A stretch of DNA of 42,150 bases from contig JAZNUE010000005.1 in assembly GCA_045592125.1 (NCBI GenBank), positions 1 to 42,150 on the forward strand, given 5' to 3'. A program made the translations under genes and the position numbers. The number at the start of each line of letters is the position of its first letter. Within the stretch, counting starts at the first letter, position 1. The notes below the pieces were generated by a model. It ran no database searches. It was given only the letters and a program-made list of their open reading frames with translations, and had not been told where the DNA came from. Below are positions 23,420 to 31,296 of the stretch, in pieces. This stretch comes from HGM04593 sp045592125. Lineage in GTDB: Bacteria; Bacteroidota; Bacteroidia; Bacteroidales; Bacteroidaceae.

Positions 23420-24913
23420 ATGTTTAAAAATTTCCCTGGGTACAAGGTTCTTGAAGGAATCCAGAAGAAAAAATCCCACAAGAGAGAGAGAAAATTCCCT
23501 CTGAATGCAATCAAACTTATTTTCATTGTTGCAATCACACTTGTGATAGCAATGTTGCCAACCGAGTCATTCGGCATTGAAGGTCTCACAGTGGTTCACC
23601 AGCGCATTATCTCGCTGTTTGTGTTCGCAGCCCTCATGTGGCTCACCGAGACAATGCCTTCATGGGTGACATCAATGGTTGTAGTGACAGTAATGCTGTT
23701 CACGGTATCTACAAGTGCTTTCTCGTTCCTCCGTCCTGAGGGCGGTGTAGGCCTGGTACCGTTCAAGAGCATTTTTGCTTGTTTCTCTAACCCCACAATC
23801 ATGCTCTTCATCGGCGGTTTCGTGCTTGCCATTGGTTTGACAAAGGTAAAACTTGACGTTGCTTTGGCACGTGTGCTCCTCAAGCCTTTCGGAACACGTT
23901 CCGAGATTGTGCTGCTCGGTTTCATCCTTGTTACAGCAATCTTCTCGGCATTCGTGAGCAACACTGCAACTGCTGCCATGATGTTAGCTTTCCTAACCCC
24001 CGTGCTGCGTTCGCTCCCTGCCGACGGCAAGGGCCGTATTGCGCTTGCGCTGGCAATTCCTGTAGGTGCCAACCTCGGCGGTATGATGACACCTATCGGT
24101 ACACCTCCTAACATGATTGCACTTGACTACCTTTCATCACAGGGTATGGGTATCAGTTTCGTTGACTGGACCATAAAGATGGCACCGTTTGTTATCGTTC
24201 TTCTTGTTCTCGCATGGATTCTCCTGCGTTTTATGTTCCCGTTCAAGCAGAAGAACATCAAGATTGAGATTGAGGGCGAAATTAAGTGGAACTATAAGAC
24301 ATGGTCAGTAGTCGTAGCCTTTGCTCTCACAATATTCATGTGGATGTTCGGTACCGACCTTTGGGGTATCGATACAAACGTTGTTGCAATGATTCCTGTT
24401 GCTATCTTCTGTGCTACGGGTATCCTCACACGCCGCGACCTTGAGGAAATCAACTGGAGCGTGCTGTGGATGGTTGCCGGTGGTTTTGCGCTTGGTGTTG
24501 CCCTCAACTACAGCGACGCTAACTCGGCAAGTCTCAGCAGCCTCATTGTGAAGTCTGTTCCGTTCGACAGCTTCTCTCCGCTGGTTGTGATGATTCTTGC
24601 AGGTCTCATCTGCTTCGGTTTCTCTAACTTCATCTCTCACTCAGCAGCAACATCTTTGCTTGTTCCGGTGCTTGGTGTGGTTGCAAGCGGTCTTGGCACA
24701 GCTCTCGACGGTTATGGCGGTCCTCAGGCCATGCTCGTAGGTATTGCAATTGCGTCTTCAGTTTCAATGATTCTCCCAATCAGTACACCTCCTAATGCCA
24801 TTGCCCACTCAACCGGTTTCATAGAGCAGAAGGATATGATGAAGGTTGGTATAATCGTAGGTCTTTTGGGTATTGTACTTGGTTACGCAATGCTCATTTT
24901 CATCGGTTTCTGA
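23420..24913 (+). CDS. DASS/SLC13 family sodium-coupled anion (dicarboxylate or sulfate) transporter
   Basis: A 497-residue inner-membrane protein with about 11-13 membrane segments. It has both substrate-binding repeats of the family: SNTATAAMM and SHSAATS (the SNT-type motifs), each paired with a downstream GTPPNMIA or STPPNAIA loop. GANLGGMMTPIGTPPNMIAL is the family signature. It would import C4-dicarboxylates, citrate or sulfate with sodium; the sequence does not decide which. A positively charged N-terminus of about 30 residues precedes the first helix. The following gene on the same strand is a LysR regulator, a plausible controller. Confidence 0.92.
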   Translation: MFKNFPGYKVLEGIQKKKSHKRERKFPLNAIKLIFIVAITLVIAMLPTESFGIEGLTVVHQRIISLFVFAALMWLTETMPSWVTSMVVVTVMLFTVSTSAFSFLRPEGGVGLVPFKSIFACFSNPTIMLFIGGFVLAIGLTKVKLDVALARVLLKPFGTRSEIVLLGFILVTAIFSAFVSNTATAAMMLAFLTPVLRSLPADGKGRIALALAIPVGANLGGMMTPIGTPPNMIALDYLSSQGMGISFVDWTIKMAPFVIVLLVLAWILLRFMFPFKQKNIKIEIEGEIKWNYKTWSVVVAFALTIFMWMFGTDLWGIDTNVVAMIPVAIFCATGILTRRDLEEINWSVLWMVAGGFALGVALNYSDANSASLSSLIVKSVPFDSFSPLVVMILAGLICFGFSNFISHSAATSLLVPVLGVVASGLGTALDGYGGPQAMLVGIAIASSVSMILPISTPPNAIAHSTGFIEQKDMMKVGIIVGLLGIVLGYAMLIFIGF

Positions 24914-24947
24914 TAACTGGCCGAAATAGCGGTTTTTTATAACATTT

Positions 24948-24996
24948 CTGCCTCACAAGCCTATTTTCCGTATGGAATTATGGTTTTGTGAGGCAG
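24948..24996. promoter_or_regulatory. Inverted repeat between the DASS and LysR genes
   Basis: CTGCCTCACAA (24948-24958) and TTGTGAGGCAG (24986-24996) form a perfect 11-bp inverted repeat with a 27-nt loop. A -7-like TATATTCG follows at 25003-25010, 33 bp before the LysR start. It may terminate the DASS transcript or bind the LysR protein for autoregulation; the wide spacing leaves both open. Confidence 0.45.
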
Positions 24997-25043
24997 ATTT
25001 CTTATATTCGCGGCAGTTTTCAACAAAGTTGAATTATCATACA

Positions 25044-25949
25044 ATGGAACTTAGGCAACTAAAATATTTTGTCAAGAGTGCAGAGTACCTGAACTTCTCC
25101 GTGGCAGCCAAGCACCTTTACATTACGCAGAGCACACTCTCGCAGCAGATAAAGCAGCTGGAGTTCGAGCTGGGCCTTGAACTGTTCCTGCGCAACAGCC
25201 GCCACATCTCCCTCACCGAGGCCGGCGAGGAGTTCCTGCCTTTTGCACGCAAGACAATACAGGACGCCGAGGACGGCGTCCAGCGCCTGCACGACCTGCA
25301 GCATGTCAAGGCCGGCAAGCTGCGTGTGGGAGTAACATACAGCCTGAGCACCGTGCTCACTGAAGGCGTGCTGGAGTTCATGAAGGTGTTCCCCGAGATA
25401 AAGCTCGAGGTTTGCTACAAGACTGTGAACGAGCTCCTGGTGCTGCTCAAGGAGCGCGAGCTTGACTTTGTCCTTTCGTACAAGCCGCTCTTTGACGCTC
25501 CCGACGTGGAGTCAAAGCCTCTTTTTGAGAACGCCCTGGCCCTGGTAGTGTCAAAGGAGCACCATCTTGTGTCACGAAGTAAAATCGGTCTCCACGAACT
25601 GGCCGATGTGCCGCTGGTGCTTCCTTCGCCCGACCTGCAGGCGCGCATGATGCTTGAGAGACTGGTTGCCGGCAAGGGTGTAGAGCTAAAGTCCAGGCTG
25701 GAACTTAACGAGACAAACATATTGCTGCAGATGGTATCGGCAGGCAGCTATTCGACAATACTCTCCACCTCAGCTGTCTTCGGCAACTCCCGTTTCCGGG
25801 CCATCCCTATTGACGACCCGGCAAATGTTATGGAGGCCTCCTTGCTGCGCCTTAAGGGCAGCTATGAGAAGGCCGCAGCAAAAGAATTCGTGAAAATACT
25901 TCTTGATACCGAGGCTGTGCGCCGCAGGCATGTAAACTGGTTTGGATAA
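25044..25949 (+). CDS. LysR family transcriptional regulator
   Basis: A 301-residue protein. The N-terminal winged HTH is textbook LysR (MELRQLKYFVKSAEYLNFSV, then TQSTLSQQIKQLEFELGLEL). The effector domain (from about 90) resembles the CynR/OxyR group but has no telling cysteines in OxyR positions. The start is put at MELRQLKYF; the frame opens 72 bp earlier, but those codons cover the inverted repeat and promoter region. Likely target: the upstream DASS transporter or itself. Confidence 0.93.
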   Translation: MELRQLKYFVKSAEYLNFSVAAKHLYITQSTLSQQIKQLEFELGLELFLRNSRHISLTEAGEEFLPFARKTIQDAEDGVQRLHDLQHVKAGKLRVGVTYSLSTVLTEGVLEFMKVFPEIKLEVCYKTVNELLVLLKERELDFVLSYKPLFDAPDVESKPLFENALALVVSKEHHLVSRSKIGLHELADVPLVLPSPDLQARMMLERLVAGKGVELKSRLELNETNILLQMVSAGSYSTILSTSAVFGNSRFRAIPIDDPANVMEASLLRLKGSYEKAAAKEFVKILLDTEAVRRRHVNWFG

Positions 25950-26040
25950 TACATGTTTTTTTAGAAACAGCGAAGTCTCTTGACTATAGATTCCAACGCA
26001 TAAGAATAATTCTATTAGAAATCTAGACAGTTCCTTAATT

Positions 26041-26787
26041 ATGGTAGAGAAATACAACGCAGTAAAGAGAATCCCTAGCTTCGATGTTGACATGTCATCA
26101 ACACTCAAGCCCTCATCTTTCCTTAACTATGCCCAGGAGGCAGCAAACATACATGCCGACTACATTGGTGTGGGCTTTGACTCAATGCACGTCACACGCA
26201 AAGGATGGGTGCTCGCCCGCATGCATGTGAGGTTCCACCGCCTTCCCAAGTGGCGCGACATAATAAACGTGCAGTCATGGCACAAGGGTGCTGCCGGTTT
26301 CCAGTTCCTGCGCGACTTTGTTGTATTCGACAACGAGAGCAGGGAACAGCTCATCTCGGCAACAACATCGTGGCTGGTTATTGACATTGATACCCGCCGC
26401 CTCTCTAAGTTCCCCGAACTTGTGGAGAACGAGGAGAAATGCATTAAGGAAGATGTTATTGCCGAGCAGGCACCTAAGATAACAATGCCAAAGGACGCGG
26501 TTCCTGAATGCGTGGCCGTCAGGGACGTCACATATTCCGACCTTGACATGATGGGGCACGTGAACAACGTGAAGTACACCGAATGGGCAATGAACAGCAT
26601 AGAGCTGGAGGTTACCACGACACGTCACCTTAAGGAGCTTACAATCAACTTCAACAACGAGGTGAAGCCGGGCGACAAGGTAGAGATATACCGCCACCGC
26701 GAAGAGTGCGAGGACGGCTCGCTAGTGTACTACATAGAGGGCCGTGTAGACGCCAAGTCCTCATTTATAGAGAAACTTGTCTTCTGA
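26041..26787 (+). CDS. Acyl-ACP thioesterase
   Basis: A 248-residue double hot-dog protein of the bacterial acyl-ACP thioesterase family related to plant FatA/FatB. The first hot-dog covers about 1-135 (SSFLNYAQEAANIHADYIGV, TSWLVIDIDTRRLSKFP). The second has the family active-site region SDLDMMGHVNNVKYTEWAMN. It would release free fatty acids from ACP. The gene after it starts 33 bp later. No signal peptide. Confidence 0.9.
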   Translation: MVEKYNAVKRIPSFDVDMSSTLKPSSFLNYAQEAANIHADYIGVGFDSMHVTRKGWVLARMHVRFHRLPKWRDIINVQSWHKGAAGFQFLRDFVVFDNESREQLISATTSWLVIDIDTRRLSKFPELVENEEKCIKEDVIAEQAPKITMPKDAVPECVAVRDVTYSDLDMMGHVNNVKYTEWAMNSIELEVTTTRHLKELTINFNNEVKPGDKVEIYRHREECEDGSLVYYIEGRVDAKSSFIEKLVF

Positions 26788-26820
26788 TTTCTAAGTAACA
26801 AACTCAAAATACCCAAAGAC

Positions 26821-28326
26821 ATGAAAGGGCTTATACTATGCCTGCTGGCAGCAGGCATTCTACCTGCGATAGCGCAGGAAAGCGCTCTCGACGAGGCGCA
26901 GGTAACCGGTTATTTCAGTGCTTCGCTTGAGGGGCAGGACGCCGTCTACAGCAATCCTGCAGCAATTCCTGCTGGCGATATACAGCCTGTAAGGGAGAGA
27001 CTGTGGGAACTGTGGAAAGAATCCGTGGATGGCTTTTCCGAGGATAAGCTTATCCCGCTTGATATCCTTGAGAACAGGAAGAGCGGTGCATGGACCCTGC
27101 CTTCCAGCCTCGAGAAGGGCACTATGCCATACTATTACGGCTGCAATGCATATCCCGCCTACGACAAGGAGGCCAAGTACCCGCTTTTCCTCTACATGCA
27201 CGGTTCGGGCGACAAGGCACAGGAGTGGGAGACCGGCATAGGCCTCTGCCTGCGACGTTTCTACTCTCCGGCCATCTATTTTGTCCCGCAGATACCTAAT
27301 GCCACAGGCGAGCTTTACCGTTGGGCCATACAGAGCAAGCAGTGGGCATGGGAGAAACTGCTCCGCCTGGCCTTCGTGAGCGAGAACGTCGACCCCAACA
27401 AGGTATACTTCTTTGGAATATCCGAGGGCGCATATGGCAGCCAGCGCCTTGCCTCGTTCTACGCCGACTATCTTGCAGGTGCCGGCCCTATGGCCGGCGG
27501 CGAGCCTCTAAAGAATGCCCCGATGGAGAATGTCGCAAACATAGCCTTCTCATTGCGCACTGGTGCCCTTGACGACGGTTTTGGCCGCAATATCCTCACC
27601 CAGAAGGCCCTTGAGGTTGCCGACGGGCTCGCTGCAGCACATCCCGGATATTACACCCATTCTATAGAAGTCATTGAGGGCTACGGCCATAGCATAGACT
27701 ACAAGCCTACGACTCCCTGGCTTGCCAACTACACTCGCGACCCGCACCCCGACTATGTCTACTGGGAGAATTTCGCAATGTACGGGCGCTGCCGCAAGAC
27801 ATTCTACAACCTCAGGGTCCTGGAGAATGCAGTTGGCGAGAACGCCAAGGCGCGTGCCTGCTACGAGATGTCCCGCGATGGAAATACCATAACCCTGAAT
27901 GCGAAGGTTGTGAACTATATAACTACGCATACTCAAGGTGGCATAGAGATGTTCTTCAACAAGAAGTATGCCAATGCAAGCAGGGGCAAGCTAAGAATCT
28001 ATCTCAATGAGAAGGAGTATGACCTGTCGCAGCCCGTAAAGGTTATTCTCAACGGCAGTGAGATTTTCAATGGCATGGTGCAGCCAACGCTTGAGACAAT
28101 GGTGGAGAGCTGCGCGCTTTTCTATGACCCGGAGCGCCTGTTCCCTGCGGCAATAGATGTGGACATTGCAGCCAAGAGCGCTGTGCCAACTTCAATATCC
28201 ACCGTAACCGGGACCGGTACAGGCGAAGAGAAGAGCGTGCTCTATGACCTTACAGGCCGCAGGGTAGAGGGGGCTGCAACGCAGGGAGTGTATATCAGCA
28301 ACGGAAAGAAGATTATAGTCAGATAA
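26821..28326 (+). CDS. Secreted alpha/beta-hydrolase (esterase) with a C-terminal sorting-like tail
   Basis: A 501-residue protein with a signal peptide (MKGLILCLLAAGILPAIAQ). The hydrolase domain shows an oxyanion-type LYMHGSGD (124-131), nucleophile S201 in FFGISEGAYGSQ, a probable acid in TGALDDGFG and a histidine in GYGHSIDYK. It resembles PHB-depolymerase-like or feruloyl-type esterases, but no closer assignment is possible. The last 30 residues (LYDLTGRRVEGAATQGVYIS, then NGKKIIVR) match the tail seen on many exported Prevotella/Bacteroides proteins, resembling type IX secretion sorting signals. It is probably co-transcribed with the thioesterase. Confidence 0.85.
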   Translation: MKGLILCLLAAGILPAIAQESALDEAQVTGYFSASLEGQDAVYSNPAAIPAGDIQPVRERLWELWKESVDGFSEDKLIPLDILENRKSGAWTLPSSLEKGTMPYYYGCNAYPAYDKEAKYPLFLYMHGSGDKAQEWETGIGLCLRRFYSPAIYFVPQIPNATGELYRWAIQSKQWAWEKLLRLAFVSENVDPNKVYFFGISEGAYGSQRLASFYADYLAGAGPMAGGEPLKNAPMENVANIAFSLRTGALDDGFGRNILTQKALEVADGLAAAHPGYYTHSIEVIEGYGHSIDYKPTTPWLANYTRDPHPDYVYWENFAMYGRCRKTFYNLRVLENAVGENAKARACYEMSRDGNTITLNAKVVNYITTHTQGGIEMFFNKKYANASRGKLRIYLNEKEYDLSQPVKVILNGSEIFNGMVQPTLETMVESCALFYDPERLFPAAIDVDIAAKSAVPTSISTVTGTGTGEEKSVLYDLTGRRVEGAATQGVYISNGKKIIVR

Positions 28327-28428
28327 CGGTTGGTTCTGGTATAGCAATTAACGGTCCCGTCCCGACCTTCCCATGTAGTGAGAGAGAGCAGGCTGTATGC
28401 AATCCGTTTATTGCAAGCAGCATATGGC

Positions 28429-28466
28429 GAATAGAGCAGCAAGCGGGCCCGCTTGCTGCTCTATTC
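28429..28466. terminator. 38-bp perfect loopless palindrome between convergent genes
   Basis: The 19-nt arms are exactly complementary with centre GGGCCC (28445-28450). It overlaps the last codons and stop of the DUF1573 gene and lies about 100 bp after the esterase stop. Probable bidirectional terminator. Confidence 0.65.
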
Positions 28467-28877
28467 TTCCACTTCAATTATCTCAGTTTCCTTGATAGGC
28501 CTTGCTAGCTGCTCGCCTTTTATGTACAGCTTAGTCATTTCCTGCCTGGCGTTGCTGTGTATTGTAATGCTAGTGCGGAATTTCTTTGGTGCCTTGTTCG
28601 TGCCATTGTACGTGACGAAAATTGTATCGCTCTCGCCCGGCCTGATACCACGGGTGGGGAATTCCTTCGACGTGCACCCGCATGAGGTAATAATCTGGTG
28701 AATATACAAGTCGGCGTCGCCTGTGTTCTTGAACAGGAAGTGGCAATGCTGTATCACATTGTCGGCACCGAACTTGCCAAGGTCAATAGTTGTCTTGTCG
28801 AATGCAATGTCGGCCTTCTGTGCCGTGGCCGAGAATGCAAGCATTATTGCAAATGCCAATGATATGCTCTTTTTCAT
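28461..28877 (-). CDS. Exported DUF1573 domain protein
   Basis: A 138-residue protein with a signal peptide (MKKSISLAFAIMLAFSATAQ). The mature Ig-like domain has the DUF1573 pattern FDKTTIDLGKF, FLFKNTGDADLYIHQIITSC, GCTSKEFP and PGESDTIFVTYN. Function unknown; Bacteroidetes encode many copies. The Met at 28877 is preferred to 28898, because a -7 element TAACTTTG (complement of 28896-28903) would put the transcript start downstream of the longer start. It lies about 60 bp downstream of the relA gene. Confidence 0.88.
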   Translation of the reverse strand: MKKSISLAFAIMLAFSATAQKADIAFDKTTIDLGKFGADNVIQHCHFLFKNTGDADLYIHQIITSCGCTSKEFPTRGIRPGESDTIFVTYNGTNKAPKKFRTSITIHSNARQEMTKLYIKGEQLARPIKETEIIEVEE

Positions 28878-28895
28878 AGTATTCAATATTTTCTG

Positions 28896-28903
28896 CAAAG
28901 TTA
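28896..28903 (-). promoter_or_regulatory. -7 element of the DUF1573 gene
   Basis: TAACTTTG on the minus strand, 18 bp upstream of the chosen start codon at 28877. No good TTTG is seen 19-21 nt further upstream. Confidence 0.5.
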
Positions 28904-28940
28904 CGTCAATAGAATGTAAAATTCGCGAAAAAGCAGCTTT

Positions 28941-31151
28941 TTAGCCTCTTTTCACTTGTTTTACACCCTTAATGCCTTCAATTTTCGCTATAAGCCTGTT
29001 AAGCTTTGCCCTGTCGTTTACCATCAGCGACAGTGTGCCCGAGAAGAGCGTGTCATGCGACTCAATGTTTATTCCGCGCAGCATAATCTCCTTCTCCTGG
29101 TTAATGAGCGATGTAATGTTTGTTACAATGCCTATGTCGTCGTGTCCCACAATGCGCAGTGTAACAGGGAACATGGCGCCATTGCTTCCGGTCTCGCTCC
29201 AGCGTGCCTCAATTATGCGGTAGGGATAGCGCTCCTGCAGCCCGGCGGCGTTGGTGCAGTCCTTGCGGTGGATTGATATGCCGCCGTTAATTGTCACGAA
29301 ACCGAAGATGTCGTCGCCGAACATGGGCGAGCAGCATTTCGACAGCTTATAGTCTACTCCCTTTAGGTTACGCTCAATGACAAGCACGTCATTGCCCCCC
29401 TTGCCCTCCTTGTCGCCCACAAAGGTGAACTCGCCGGCGCTGCGCGCTGCCTCGCCGCTCTCGCTCTCGGGGGTGATGATTGCCTGGTAACGCTTGAGGA
29501 CATCGGCAATGTCAATGCGTCCTTCGGCCACATTCTGGAAGAAGTCGCTCAGCCGCTTGAAACCCATCTTGCGTATGAGGTGGTCCATTACAGACTCGTC
29601 GAACTCAATCTTGTGGTTCTTGAGTTTGCGTATTACGGCCTCGCGTCCCATGTCGGCCTGACGTGCGCTAATCTCCTTCAGCGCCTGCCTTATCTTGGTG
29701 CGGGCACGTCCGGTCTGCGCAATGCCCAGCCATGCCTGCTTGGGCGACTGGCTGTTCGACGTTATAATCTCCACCTGGTCGCCGTTGCTTAGCACGTGGC
29801 GTATGGGCACGTTGCGCCCGTTCACCAGCGCTCCTGTACACTTGCAGCCCAGTCCAGTGTGTATCGAGAAAGCGAAGTCGAGGATTGTAGCGCCCTTGGG
29901 CAGGCGGAAGAGGTCGCCCTTGGGGGTGAATATGAAGATTTCGTCCTTGTAGAGCTCCATCTTGAACTTGCTGTCGCTTGCCTCCTCCTCGCTCAGGTTC
30001 TGCAGCGTGTCGCGTATTGAGGCCAGCAGACTGTCAAGCCCCTTCTCGCTCTTCACTCCCTTGTAGCGCCAGTGGGCCGCAAGTCCGTGCTCGGCCACGG
30101 CGTCCATGCGCTCGGTGCGTATCTGCACCTCTACCCAGCGCCCCTCGGGACCCATCACAGTGGTGTGCAGCGACTCGTATCCGTTGCTCTTGGGAACCGA
30201 CAGCCAGTCGCGCAAGCGGTGCGGGTTGGGGGTATACATGTCGGCAATCATAGAGTATACATGCCAGCACTCGCTCTTCTCGTTCTGCGGCTCGCTGTCA
30301 ATGATAATGCGTATTGCAAAGAGGTCATAAATCTGCTCGAACGGCCTCTGCTGCTTCTTCATCTTCTGCCAGATGGAGTTAATTGACTTTGTGCGCCCCT
30401 TAATGCGGTACTTCAGGTGCGGCATTGTCTTCAGGCGCTTCTCTATGGGCCTTATGAACGACGCTATGTAGTCCTCGCGCGAGGCGGCCGTCTCCTCTAG
30501 CTTGCGGCTCAGCTCGGCATATATCTCTGTCTCGGTGTAGCGTAGCGACAGGTCTTCCATCTCCGACTTGAGCCTGTAGAAACCGAGCTTGTGCGCAAGC
30601 GGGATGTATAGCTTCGATGCCTCGTTGGCAACCATGCGGCGTGCTCCCTCGTCGCAGCTGCCTGCAAGGCTGCGCAGCATTACAAGGCGGCTCGCAATCA
30701 TAATAAGTATTACGCGCATGTCATTGGTGAACGAGAGCAGCAGGTTCCTGAAGTTCTCCGTCTCAATGGTAGGGCTCTTTGCATAGAGCGCGTTTATCTG
30801 CGCCAGGTTCTCCAGTATGTTGGCAGCACTGTCGCCCAGGCGCTCCTTAATCTCTCCAATGCTTGCGGTCCCGGCCTGCAGCGAGCGGTTGAGCATAATG
30901 CTCATCATCATCTCGTACTGGAAACCAATCTCCTGCCCGACAACCAATGCTGTCTGCAAGTCGAGTATAATGGGATTGAACCCGAAGCTGTCGCGTGTAA
31001 TCTTGCCTTGCGCCACCGCCTCGGCTATTCTCGTCTTTAGGAACATGAGACTGCCCGCAGGCATCCCGCCTTCAATGCTTCTCATGAGCGTCACGGCCAG
31101 TCCTTTCACCTCTCTTTTCTCCTCATCTGTAAATTCCAGAAGTCCCTGCAT
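28941..31151 (-). CDS. relA: RelA-type (p)ppGpp synthetase with degenerate hydrolase domain
   Basis: A 736-residue long RSH protein. The HD hydrolase region (about 25-200) has lost its metal ligands: the HD pair is replaced in MLNRSLQA (86-93), and the usual RLHNMRT helix reads SRLVMLRSL (154-162). The synthetase is intact: RIKGRTKSINSIWQKM (249-264), DWLSVPKSNGYESLHTTV (315-332), EVQIRT (341-346), AEHGLAAHWRYK. TGS (about 405-465), a CC-containing zinc-finger-like segment (SKCCSPMFGDD) and a C-terminal ACT domain follow. So it should make (p)ppGpp from GTP/GDP and ATP but not degrade it; a separate SpoT-like hydrolase is expected elsewhere. A weak -7 TATCTTCG is at 31178-31185. Confidence 0.93.
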   Translation of the reverse strand: MQGLLEFTDEEKREVKGLAVTLMRSIEGGMPAGSLMFLKTRIAEAVAQGKITRDSFGFNPIILDLQTALVVGQEIGFQYEMMMSIMLNRSLQAGTASIGEIKERLGDSAANILENLAQINALYAKSPTIETENFRNLLLSFTNDMRVILIMIASRLVMLRSLAGSCDEGARRMVANEASKLYIPLAHKLGFYRLKSEMEDLSLRYTETEIYAELSRKLEETAASREDYIASFIRPIEKRLKTMPHLKYRIKGRTKSINSIWQKMKKQQRPFEQIYDLFAIRIIIDSEPQNEKSECWHVYSMIADMYTPNPHRLRDWLSVPKSNGYESLHTTVMGPEGRWVEVQIRTERMDAVAEHGLAAHWRYKGVKSEKGLDSLLASIRDTLQNLSEEEASDSKFKMELYKDEIFIFTPKGDLFRLPKGATILDFAFSIHTGLGCKCTGALVNGRNVPIRHVLSNGDQVEIITSNSQSPKQAWLGIAQTGRARTKIRQALKEISARQADMGREAVIRKLKNHKIEFDESVMDHLIRKMGFKRLSDFFQNVAEGRIDIADVLKRYQAIITPESESGEAARSAGEFTFVGDKEGKGGNDVLVIERNLKGVDYKLSKCCSPMFGDDIFGFVTINGGISIHRKDCTNAAGLQERYPYRIIEARWSETGSNGAMFPVTLRIVGHDDIGIVTNITSLINQEKEIMLRGINIESHDTLFSGTLSLMVNDRAKLNRLIAKIEGIKGVKQVKRG

Positions 31152-31213
31152 AATCTTTTTCTAGCTGTTTTATTCCGCGAAGATAGGTTTTTCTCATTAA
31201 ATAAAGTCATTTT

Positions 31214-31245
31214 TTTGCCATTTATAGATTTTATTTCTATATTCG
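31214..31245 (+). promoter_or_regulatory. Promoter of the DUF4301 gene
   Basis: TTTG (31214-31217), 20 nt, TATATTCG (31238-31245). The leader to the start at 31297 is about 45 nt. It is divergent from relA. Confidence 0.6.
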
Positions 31246-31296
31246 CCTTGTTAATTTAGAAAACTTTAGCTCTTAGGAACTTTAACTAATTGTATT

